A stretch of 64,000 bases of DNA from Perca fluviatilis (taxonomy: Eukaryota > Chordata > Actinopteri > Perciformes > Percidae), in assembly GCF_010015445.1 (NCBI RefSeq), contig NC_053127.1:28551715-28615714 (forward strand), in the 5' to 3' direction. A model generated the notes under the pieces. That model did not search any database and was not told the DNA's origin. It saw only the letters and a list, made by a program, of their open reading frames with translations. Below are positions 36,941-48,200 of the stretch, piece by piece (positions within the stretch are counted from its first letter, which is position 1; every line of letters begins with the position of its first letter). The translations under genes were made by a program, and so were the position numbers.

Positions 36941-37600
36941 TTAATTTAATTATTTCCTGTAATGGTCCTGCCCCAGCATCAGCCATAACTACAACAGATT
37001 ACTTTTAAAATAACATTAAAATAGAATTAGGCATATATAAAGACATCTCCTGCTAACCTTTACCTGGCTGGAAACAATAACAGAGGCTTTTCTGGTGTTC
37101 AGCCGAAATCTGTGACCTGTCAGATTGTGTGCTCTGTGGCGCCGTCTACCGGCCGTAAATTTTGTGACTTTGAGGGAAAAATCGGACCCGGGCAGAGGCA
37201 TTACTAGAAATTATATATAAATAGTGTTCTTTTCACTGTTAGTCTTGCTTGCTGTTACAGATCATTTATGATCATCAGATAAAAAAGTACACAGTTTAAA
37301 GTTACATATAGTCACTTTAAGAAGGAGACAAATTAATAAAAGGCTTGATTACACATAGGTTAAAAATGCCAGAATGAGCCAAAAGGCTATCTTTCATTTG
37401 TAGTCCCCTGGCCTTTGCTAAATGCATTATTAGTGAATACAAAATGAGTGAGATTTAGAGGTGATTTTATTTATCTTTGGACAGAATCCCAAAATGTCAA
37501 AGTTTAAGACGAGCCTCATCCCAAGTGAAATTTTTAAGTCAAGATTAAGTTTCAATTCCTTTTAAGAGGCAGGATGAATACAAGGTTTCTGGGACATAAA

Positions 37601-37674
<74 letters not shown>
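37601..37674. repeat. (TG)n microsatellite
   Basis: About 36 uninterrupted TG units. Confidence 0.97.
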
Positions 37675-37677
<3 letters not shown>

Positions 37678-38008
37678 CTTATCACTCACACCAACTGCTC
37701 GGCAGAAGCAATCAAATTCCTCCTCCAGAGGACAAAATGCCAAAAGGATTCGAGGACATTTACGTAACTCTGTAAAGGCCTTGTCATGGTTACCTGTGAC
37801 ACCCTATCCCATAAGACAGAGCTTATCCAGAGTGGGACTCCTTCGTTAGTCCGTCCACAGTTGTGTTGGTATTCTCTGCACTTTTTGCTGCTACACTTTT
37901 GAGGGCATATGAAACATGCACAAATCTTTACCATCTTTAAGTACAAGTTCAAGTTTTTTAGCCATTTCCACAGTGCAGTTGAAAGGAATTTGTCTTGGTG
38001 TGCCCACA

Positions 38009-38836
38009 TACAGTCATGTGAAAAAATTAGGACACCCATGCTAAAGTTGACTAAAAAGAGGAATAAAAAAATTCATCTTTGCAAATTGATCTTAATGCCT
38101 TAATTAAAATTTTTTGGAAAAATCCGATCTTTAAGGACACCAATTTTGTTTGTGAATGAATAATGTATCGTAAATAAGTAAATGTTCTTCCTTAAAATAC
38201 AGGGGCCATAAGTATAGACACCCCTATGTTAAATTCCCATAGAGGCAGGCAGATTTTTATTTTTAGAGGCCAGTTATTTCATGGATCCAGGATACTATGC
38301 ATCCTGATAAAGTTCCCTTGGCCTTTGGAATTAAAATAGCCCCCCCACATCATCACATACCCTTCAACATACCTAGAGATTGGCATGGGGTACTTTCCAT
38401 AAGATCATCTCTCAACGCAAATCAAACCAGCTATTAGGCTAACTGACATAAAACCATGCCGATCTCTAGGTATGGTGAAGGGTATGTGATGATGTGGGGG
38501 GGCTATTTTAATTCCAAAGGCCAAGGGAACTTTATCAGGATGCATAGTATCCTGGATCCATGAAATAACTGGCCTTTAAAAATAAAAATATGCCTGCCTC
38601 TATGGGAATTTAACATAGGGGTGTACTGACTTCTGCCCCCTGTATTTTAAGGAAGAACATTTATTTATTTACAATACATTATTCATTCACAAACAAAATT
38701 GGTGTCCTTAAAGATCGGATTTTTCCAAAATTTTTTAATTAAGGCATTAAGATCAATTTCCAAAAGCTGATTTTTTTTATTCCTCTTTTTAGTCAACTTT
38801 AGCATGGGTGTCCTAACTTTTTCAAATGACTGTATA
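38009..38836. mobile_element. palindromic Tc1/mariner-like element
   Basis: Arms of about 380 nt (38009-38387 and 38454-38836) are near-perfect inverted copies around a 66-nt loop. The element begins TACAGTCATGTGAAAAAATT and ends ATGACTGTA with TA borders. The right arm on plus, and the left arm on minus, can be read as GYVMMWGGYFNSKGQGNF, resembling the VMMWG block before the second catalytic Asp of Tc1/mariner transposases. Confidence 0.8.
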
Positions 38837-40869
38837 CCACCTTACTGACATCAGTGCACTGACATAACAACACATTGCACACATATACCTCACATATTGA
38901 CTTAAACTGAGTTCCCCTCCCTGGTGACTCAAAGCACCATTCGCTCAGCCCTGATTCATCCACGATAAAAGCTTATTAAAAGACCACAGAAGCCTCATAA
39001 ACAGAAGCTGGGTGAAAACTCTGCTCATTGATGCGGTGATGCGATTGCTTGGTTGGCACAGAAACAAATTCAATCCACAAACTTAACAATTGAAATCAGC
39101 TAAACCATTCAAATTGCTTCTTGCATTAGCTGATTGGCATTAGCTGTTCCATTCATGCTTCACAATCACTGGCTCATTCAGAGCTGCGTGGCCATAAGCT
39201 GACTAGCGTCCAATCACATTCATGCGGCCATTACAACCATCTCACTATACGTTTGTGCTGATTACGCTGATGTCAACGCTGATTGCTGCCTCCACCCCCC
39301 CATGTGATACGTTTTGTTGCTTTAACTAAGATTTAAAGTTCATATTGGGGGGGGGGGGGATTCCATCTCAAAGATTGGAGTTTTTTTTTGCCAAATCTAA
39401 ATGCATTACCATTTGCTATAAATGGTCGATTCCATGACACAAGCGTTTCTGACTGAACTGCAGTGCCTGCCAGCTGGCTTTCAAGACCGAATGGGTAAAG
39501 ATGAAGCAAATAAAGTCAAAGTTGGGGTTTGGTGAGGTAAGCAATAATCCAAAATCACAGCTGTTCGGTCTCTTACACGCTGAGCCAGACCCGGAGTCAG
39601 TCAGTCAGTCTGTCCTAAAGCTAATTTGGCTGTTAGTGACCAGTTGCTCGCCCGGGTCAGGAATAAACACACGGGCTTCCATTTGACACAGGCTGGGGGC
39701 ACGGCAGGGCAGTCCATCTCCTCTCATCTCCATCACATTAGAGCCACTATCTCCTTTTAGTCACACACAGCTCCACTTCTAATGATCCAGATGAGTTAAC
39801 AGGCTTGGCACCCCGGCTGTCATGTTGGAACCCCCAGCTATCCATTATAGTGCACCTTCATCCTGGTGCCACAGGTGGCCGTTCCAATAACAGCCCGCCT
39901 CTAACCCAGATAGGAGACAGGCCTGAAATTAGATGAAAAACAGCACGCTTCTCTCTCCCAGTGCAATCACACAATAGCACGTGTGCAGCTGCTAAATCTG
40001 GGTGTAGGCCTTCAGTGCGTCTTATTCTCACTGGATTGTTTAAACTACCCAATTATCCCAGAGCCTCACGAGAGGTGACCCACACTGGCCCCTTTGTCCC
40101 AGGAGGGTGAAAGGAAGTGGGTCTCATTATGACAAGGTGGAGGTGGATTTTCCTCCAGCGTTGTGGTTAAAGGTGCACGACAAGAAAAGGGTGAGAAATG
40201 ACCAGAGGGGACGCATGGCACAAACCGAGGACACGACCTGTGAACCCAAACGCTCAACAATAAAATTACAGAGAGAGTGTGAGTCTGTTTAATCTTGTAT
40301 CAACAGAAATAAAAAAAAGGGGTTATTCATTCTAATAATAGACTCAAGCATGCAGGATTTTATCCCCTTGTGAATTCGACAACAGCTAGTGTGAATCTCC
40401 ATAAAAACTGTATTCGGAACATGGTTAAGGAAGTTAACTTTGAAGTTAACTAAATATTTTTCACAAGAAAGTGAAACTGTCAATCATATGTAGTTTTTAA
40501 GGATGTTGCACTTCTGAAGCTTACTGAAATTAATTTAGACACTTTAGGTACATTTTGGAAATTAGTCAGTTCTACTAAGTCCAAAAACAATAATTTACAG
40601 AATTATTCATAAGTTTTTCATATTATTTGTAAAATGTTTTAATTATATGCAAAACGTGCACTTCTGTTGCACTAAAGTATTTAATTTTTAATAGGTCACA
40701 AGTTTAAAACTGCTGTTTTGATTATTTTCAATGTACTCTGTATCATTTAGATTTTTTATTCACATATTTTATTCAGCTTCTTATTTTTTCCTATTGGGAT
40801 AGGCTTTTAGTGCACTGCTGAACTGAATTTATATCATGTTATTTAAGTGATGGATGTTCTTGTTGTATC
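38837..40869. other. intergenic, nothing recognised
   Basis: No supported gene or repeat. A G-run occurs at 39349-39359. Confidence 0.65.
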
Positions 40870-41007
40870 CATCAGACTTGTGCTTTTCAATCACCTTTTT
40901 GCGGCATATCAATAAAAGCCACGATAAATCAACTTTGATACAATGTTGTAAACAATAAAACTTTACAATCTCCAAAGGGGAGTGAATACTTTTTATAGGC
41001 ACTGTAT
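40870..41007 (-). mobile_element. Tc1-like transposon end fragment
   Basis: GGGGAGTGAATACTTTTTAT followed by AGGCACTGTA is the characteristic outer end of fish Tc1-like elements, here as the right border. The partner end was not found. Confidence 0.6.
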
Positions 41008-41718
41008 ATTAATATTGCCTGAACTGTTGAAATATTTGCATTATTTAAAAAAAAAAAGTTCAAGTGACAGTAGGCACAAACACACTATTTTAACACACAC
41101 CCAAAGGGATCATTACATTTAAAAAAAAATATAAGTATATATATATATATATAAAATATATAAACTCCCAGTGAACAGAGGAAGGCCACACTTTGAGGAT
41201 GAGGTTCTGCACTTGTGTAGCAGCATCAGGTAAAGACACCATTTGCAATCAAATCAGAGGGAGGCATTTGATTGTGTGGCTCCAAAACAACACAGTTTAG
41301 CATATGTCTGGTGACAGCAGAGATCCCTCGACGCGAGGAAGGAGGGAAGATCCACAGCAGGAGAAAGACAGGAGGCAGATGATTCAAACCATAGGCATGG
41401 TTTGACCCTAATAATTGGAGTGAAACTCCAGTTGCTTAATTTATCTGAATGATCGCACGTAAACGATGATGTGTTGGGGTGGGGGGGGGGGACATGGAAA
41501 ACATTAACAATGTGATTCATTTGATGCTGATGGTGGTTTGTGATTCCTAAGTGTAAACAGCTGAAGGAGGTGATCACGGAAAGTAAATGAGGTCTGAGAC
41601 ACGCTGCTGTCGTGCTCAGGGCATAAGGGCTCATGAAGCAAGCTCTGGGACTTTAATACTTTAATCGTTTGGTTATTTTACTCCCCTTCACTTATGGGAG
41701 CTATGTTAACATTGCAGC

Positions 41719-41972
41719 ATATATATATATATATATATATATATGCTTTTGTCACTTGTCACGTATTGATTATTGGAACTCCCTTCTCTCTGGTTTACCC
41801 CACAAGTCCATCCATAAACTCCCAATTGTCAATTGATGTATATGTATGTATGTATGTATGTATATATATATATATATATATGCTTTTGTCACTTGTCACG
41901 TATTGATTATTGGAACTCCCTTCTCTCTGGTTTACCCCACAAGTCCATCCATAAACTCCCAATTGTCAATTG
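41719..41972 (+). repeat. tandem duplication of a LINE RT scrap with (AT)n
   Basis: About 93 bp starting TGCTTTTGTCACTTGTCACG and ending TCAATTG occurs twice without difference (41743-41835 and 41880-41972), each copy preceded by (AT)n, with (TATG)n between. One frame reads SRIDYWNSLLSGLPHKSIHK, a conserved block in fish L2/CR1-type reverse transcriptases. Confidence 0.85.
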
Positions 41973-42801
41973 CCAAAATCACTCATCTCACCAAAGTATC
42001 ACCCAGCTCTAGCAAGGCATGTCCATCTCAGAACATGACAGTCACTGTAAGCTTTTTGGTTTTCTCTCTACCTTCACGGCGGCTCCTTTTCACCTTGGGT
42101 AAATGAGAGCACCGGATCCTCGGAGGAAAAGAAGCAGAGACAGAGCAGAGGGGAGACGGGCAGGAGGAGGGCAGGCAGGAGAGCTGACTCACTCCGGCGT
42201 GGGGGCTTTGGTGGCACAGAGGGGGCACTGAATCATCTGCAGCCTTATTGAATATTTCCTCCATTTGATGTCATTATCGCCCCAGCGATCATCACTCCCA
42301 TCATCAGCACTGTCCCTGAGACTCCAGATTCCAGGCAGGGGGAGAGATAGAGGAGGCAGAGCAGCAGCTGAGGTAAAACCAATGTGCAAGAAGAGACTGA
42401 ATAAACAGAAGGCATACCAACGTTCTGCTTGGACAAAATTGACTTTTTAAGATTGCAGAATAGAGCTATTTGGCTGAATATGTGTGGATGTCTGTGATAG
42501 AGTGTAAGAGAGGTTTTCTTAGAGGTAAAAGGGCTCTAAGCAGCGCCGTGAAAGAGGACTATTGACGTTGGATCACCGAGTACAGTATCTGCCGGCAGGG
42601 AGTGTGTGGGCTCTAATCAATGCCGACTGAGGGATCGATACATTATTTGTTGGTGCACAGAATTTCTCTGTAGAGCCTACACATAGAAAAGAAGACAGCA
42701 GTAGTTGTATTTAAGTCATTTCTATTTTTAATAGAAATGGATTACATTTCAACCCAAGCATTACGTGGTTTCCTTTTTTTTTTTTTTTTTACCATCAATT
42801 A
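41973..42801. other. intergenic beyond the zzef1 3' end
   Basis: Overlapping minus-strand frames at 42028-42436 have no family signature. A T-run lies at 42772-42790. Confidence 0.6.
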
Positions 42802-45190
42802 TTTATTTTTTTTACCTTCAATGTGCCATGCATACAAAATCAGAATCAAAGTGTCCGTCTGTTAGTGCCCAATAAAGTTTATATTTGTAAGGGGTTGATA
42901 TCAAAGTCTTTTTCCTGTGCAATTAATATTCACAGAAATGTACATTCAAATTAGTCAGCCTCATATCAAGCATCCTCGCAAAAAAGAAACCAACATTAAA
43001 AGTAAAAAGTTACAAAAAAAAAACTTCAAATTAAACAATATATTTCTCTTTTAAAATATAATTAATAACTATTCGGCTAACATGAGTTAAATTATGATTG
43101 CTTCATTTTTAACCATAGGCACGTGGTAGATAAGTGAGGCGTCGTAGAAGCCAAATGGAGGCCATGTATCTCTTCCTCTCTCCTCGCTGCAGCTGATGTT
43201 TGTGTAAACAAAACCACTGAGCTGTTCTACGGTCCCTGTAGGGACCAGTTCAAAAAACAAACAAACAAAAAAAAAAAAAATGATAATAACTGAACAAAGT
43301 TTAAAGGTTTCCTCTGCTCCAGCTTCTCACCCCGGTAGGCTATCCGATATGTGACAAACAGAGAAGGAACTCTACCGGGAGCTCTTCCAGACACGTTTCA
43401 TGGCTCACAATGATTGGTTTCTTTGGTATAAACCACCACGACTTCCTGCAACTAAAAGAATCTCTTAAATCTGAAATGAATACAATAATGATTGGAAAAC
43501 ACCCCCAATGGATTTGTCAACATACAAAACTTGATGCCTTCTTTACCATGAACGTACATGACTGATCTCTGTGGAAGTGGCTACAGGTGGATCTCGGCTT
43601 TAATAAAATGTGGGGTTATAGTGTAATGTGAATGAAAGTCACATTAAAAACATTTAAGGAAGCGCCACACCGATTATCTGTGTAATTACAAAAGATGAGG
43701 TAATTCAGTATTAAAGATTTTCAGCTTACAAAATATGAGATGTGTTACTAGTGAAGAAGTGGGATAACGTGTCAATGGCACGCGCGCCTTTATCGGTGTC
43801 ATCTTCGATCCTTAAATTTTGTGATGTGCGAGAAAGCAGTCCGTCGGTGTATCGGTGGGGATCAGCAGTGTTTGCGCGGTTATGGCGATTTGTGTAACGG
43901 CACCAGTATTGTCACGTTCACTACGACACACAAGGTGTGGGGGACGTGATAGTGCGATACACTATAATGTATGATTCAGCTGGTCTTTCTTTCTGTGAAA
44001 AATCAATCAGGACTCTCATGAAGTGTTAAACTTAATTATAAATTAGATAAAATAATAATAATGAATAAATAAATCAATGGATAAAACTGAAGGCCTTTAA
44101 GAGATTTGGGGTTTTCTCCATGAATTTGTTGACATTGCCGTTATTCATTTTCATGAACCTCATTTGACATCATAATGGTCTTTCATTCATTCACTAGTAA
44201 TGGAGTGGAAATACTTCAACATATTGATAGAATAACATGGAGGAATGCATTGCAATAGTATATTATCACAGTTTTCCCTCAGCTGCAATGTCTCTCATCC
44301 TATACAAAGACTATGGCTATTTGAGTATCATCTTAATCCTGTTCAGCCCCATCAAACTGTCGGCAGTCCTAAAGTGGGTCTTAGGGCACGTTACACTTGT
44401 CATTGTGACAGAAAGTTGCAGATCATATATATAGGTTTCGGATGTCTGTGAAGATATACTGATCCTTCCATTCAACGGGAGCCCTAAAATCATCTACATC
44501 TGTTGTCTGAAAAGGAAAGAATGATTATAGGGAAGGAAGGAGGAGAGAAGATGGGTAGGAAGAAGACGTGTAGATAAAATGAAAGAAGGAAAGGAAAAGG
44601 AAGGAGTGGAATGAGCTAGTAGGTCAGTACTTTCTCCCCGTGGTGACTAATGAGCCTCCACTGTCCTGGACAGTATTTTTAGGAGGCTCTACATGTCCGC
44701 TGAGACGTGTAAGTCACCGAGGTGACCCGTTTTCACCATGATCAACTACGTAACCCACAGTGGCCGCTGTTTAGAAGGAGCAAAGGCAGGAAACAAAAAG
44801 GAATATACTTCCCATTGAAGGTCATGAATTTGGCACACTTCATGTCCTTTAGCACGGCATCTCCAAGTAATAAAAAATAAAAATAAAGAGAGAGACCCCG
44901 CAATTTTCTTTCCTGTTCCAGTGAATGCACATGCTGATATACTGGATTCACCTAAGGCAAAAAGGATTGTGAGTATGTGTGAAAGGTGCTCTTTGAGTAG
45001 CCCTCCACAGCTCCTGTGCAGAGTACTGCAGAGAGTTATCGGAGGGGAGGAGGTCCTTCAGAAGGAAAGTACTGGATGGTCAGGAAGGACTTTCTCCCTC
45101 GCCTCCCCGTCCCTTGTTCAGAGTGAATCAGCTGAGTCAGAATGCGTCCCCCTTCAGGTTGTCCCTCCTCCTTTTCTCTCCATCCATCTC
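42802..45190 (-). other. probable zzef1 3' UTR and downstream sequence
   Basis: No open frame of note follows the stop codon. Reading down the minus strand, the only canonical AATAAA I found before 42.7 kb is at 42802-42807 (TTTATT on plus), just ahead of a plus-strand T-run at about 42772-42790. That would give a UTR near 2.4 kb, plausible for this gene, but an ATTAAA variant near 43.6 kb is also possible. The end is not fixed by sequence alone. Confidence 0.35.
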
Positions 45191-45271
45191 TCAAGGGGAC
45201 ATGTTGAGTAGCTTGGTAGATTTATTGGGGTAATTGATAGCCAGGCTGATGGCAGCGATGTTCTTCAGAGC
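45191..45271 (-). CDS. zzef1: zzef1 terminal coding exon
   Basis: Acceptor TGTGTAG. Encodes ALKNIAAISLAINYPNKSTK and four more residues to the C-terminal Met-Ser-Pro, then TGA. The NIAAISLAINYPNK block is the conserved ZZEF1 C-terminus as I know it from other vertebrates. Confidence 0.93.
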   Translation of the reverse strand, partial: ALKNIAAISLAINYPNKSTKLLNMSP

Positions 45272-48200
45272 CTACACAATGAAAAAAGTATGTGAATGAA
45301 ATACAGTTGAATCAGCGCGGGGAGAGAAAACAATGAATCGAGAATTCATATTAAAACGAGACGTAAAAAACAACAACCTGTTTTTCACCTGTGCACTGCA
45401 CTGCATGTTGAGTGATGACGCAGGCAAATTTAGGGTGACTACACGGATGAATCAAGGACTTCTGTGCAGTTAAGGTCACCTTATTTAATAAACAAAAGTG
45501 CTTAACAGATTGAACTGCTCCCTGCAGGTTGATGCTACTGTATCAGTAAGTGGGCTGTCTTGGTCCAGAGCATGACAACTACTGACCAGAGGGTCATTCA
45601 ATCGGATATGGTTCTCCAGAGGAGAGAATTTCTTGGTTTTGGTGTCTCCTGTTTTGTGAACAGTGCCACTATCAGGTCAAAATCTCTTTTGGTCCGGGAC
45701 CATTTATATTTGAAAAACTTAAGGTACGATTGCAATAAAATTGCCTGTGGAGTCCCCAAAGCAGTCCCGTAGCCATTAATCATTAAAAACGATAATGACA
45801 AATAATAAAAGATACTGTCAACAATGTTGCTGGATAGAATTCAGGGTTTGATATAGTTGTGTTTTCATTTCAACAGCCTGTTGCACCAGTTGCATTATGA
45901 CCCTTATGCAAGATTCACAATATGTTTTCAATGTGATCGGGTTCCAGCCCAAACTTTGCTGCCACAACAGATGAAATGCTATTTCAAAAAACAGTGTGTG
46001 TCCAGCACACACAAACGTATAAACTCACACACACACGTGCTCCCTGAAGAGGAATGAGGATAAAAGGACTATGGAGACCCTGACTTTGATAGGCCTACAG
46101 ACAAATAACTATCAGACCCTTTACAAAACATTACAGGAGCCATACGGAAAAGCTACCGCTGCTCGCAATAGTAATAGAACTAAAAAAAAGATATTGCGGG
46201 TGACAGAGACCAGGAGAGTGGGGCGTAACATGACATTAAAAAAAAGAAAAAGATAATAATACAGTCCTTCCAGAAAAATGCAGTTTTTTTGTGATTGTTG
46301 CGGGCAACAATCCTTGATTATGCGGCATGTTTTCTTAAAAAATGCAATGGAATATGCAGGATATTGATAACCTGACTCCGCCAGATGGATTGCTTCGCAT
46401 TTGCTCGGCATATCCATCTGGGAACTTTCCGTTGGAGAACTTTTGGGAAGGGGCGAAAATACTGGTTAGCTGATTGGATAAACCATCTGTCTATCACCTA
46501 TGTTGGTGATAGACGGGCCAAATCAACCAATCAGATCAAAGAAGCATATGAAAATACAACCACAAGCCCCTGCTGCTGCCGGAAAGCATAGCTTGTTAGC
46601 TCAGCAAGCAAGCAACATGTCGGTAAAGGATATTTGCCGTTTGTTAAACGAGAATTTACGAATAAAAGGCGCCATTTCAGGTTCCCGCTCCATATTCCAA
46701 AAGAAGGATCCAAGAGAAAAAAGCATTAGCGAGCAGCTAACAGAATTGGGGCTACCGCTGTCTGAAAATACTGGTTAGCTGATTGGATAAACCATCTGTC
46801 TATCACCACCTAAACATTTTTCAACTTATGCGATCACATAATCGCGTTTTTCTGGAGGGACTGATAATAGTAATAATACAATACAAATACACCTCACCCA
46901 CCTGGGGGTGTGTCTGCTTTTTGGAAGACGTGCGTGCGTAATGAGGGGGGCCCACAATGCACCATGTGCAGGCGCATTGTAATGTATTAAATACAGCTAC
47001 TGTACCAATAAAATATGCTGGTTACATAAAGTTATTCAAACCTACACAGTTTACAGGGTGAAAAAGAGTTTTTGTAAAGTTGGGACATGAAGTTTAAGCA
47101 GCATATATATATATAGTTTTGGGTTACTTGGGGGCAGCAGAACAAGCTGTGATCCCCAACATTGACGTGATAACCTTTTGACACATTCAGCAGACACAGA
47201 CAGCTTACAGTGGTTTTATCAGAGCTTGTTTGCTGAAAAGAGCTGCCGGCTGTGTCTGGAAATGAAGTTGGTGAGGTTGGTGAGGTTGGTGAGAGTGGTG
47301 AGAGTGGTGAGAGTGAACCAAAACAGTATAGCTGTGGGCTTTAAAACTAAAACAATGACCTGAAAGATATGAAAAAGCTCTGTAGAGTCAGGTGGCAATT
47401 CTCTTTTGTAACTACAAGTGACATCTTTCACAAAATGTCATATGATCGATTGTTCATATTAAAATCATGATTAGTGCAGCTTTAACTTATTGAATACTAC
47501 ATGATATACCTGTAAACTCAGTTACAGCAGCTGCTTCCGAGTCTCAGGGTAAAATATTTTGTTATTTCCTATCAAAGTTTCCTGCAGAAGATACCAAATG
47601 TATTTATTTTTTAGGTCTGAGACTAAATGATTATGCTCCCCTCTGCACATTCTCTCTTGTGGCGGTTTAATCATTTTAAAGTTTTTCTTGAAAAATACCC
47701 TTCACCTAGGTATTTCCTTGGAGCTGAGAAGTCCAATACAGCACCAGGTAATGCCTCCTTGACACACAGCAGTACATGCTGATTTGGCTGTCTACGTGCT
47801 TAGATTGTTTGGTAGGCAATTCCTTTTGCAAATGTCATATCCAAAAACACAGGTATGTTACACTGTTATCCATTTTTAATTGGGCATTTAACAGGATAGA
47901 TCAAAGCCACAGAGTAGTGGAGTGAACATGATCCTCAGAACACTGCAATTTGTGTTGTGGTATATAAAAAAAACTCCCCAAAAATAACAGGCCACTAACT
48001 TGAAGAGAGAACTCGAAGAAAATGGACTCCCCAATGATTGAAATTGTTTTGTTGTGGGTGGCTCTTTTCCAGCCCTTAGAAAGTGAACCTCGGCCATTTT
48101 ACTTTTGGACTTTGCATCACTGTTATCATAATAGTTATGACTAATGCCAAGTCATCTATGGTTGTGTTTTCAACCTGACAGGTATTAGGTAACTGCTCAA

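Noticed and set aside
42028..42436. Cysteine-containing minus-strand frames (CPLCATKAP) as a terminal zinc-finger exon
   Set aside because: Only one Cys-x2-Cys pair, no acceptor giving continuity with a known gene, and multiple competing frames.
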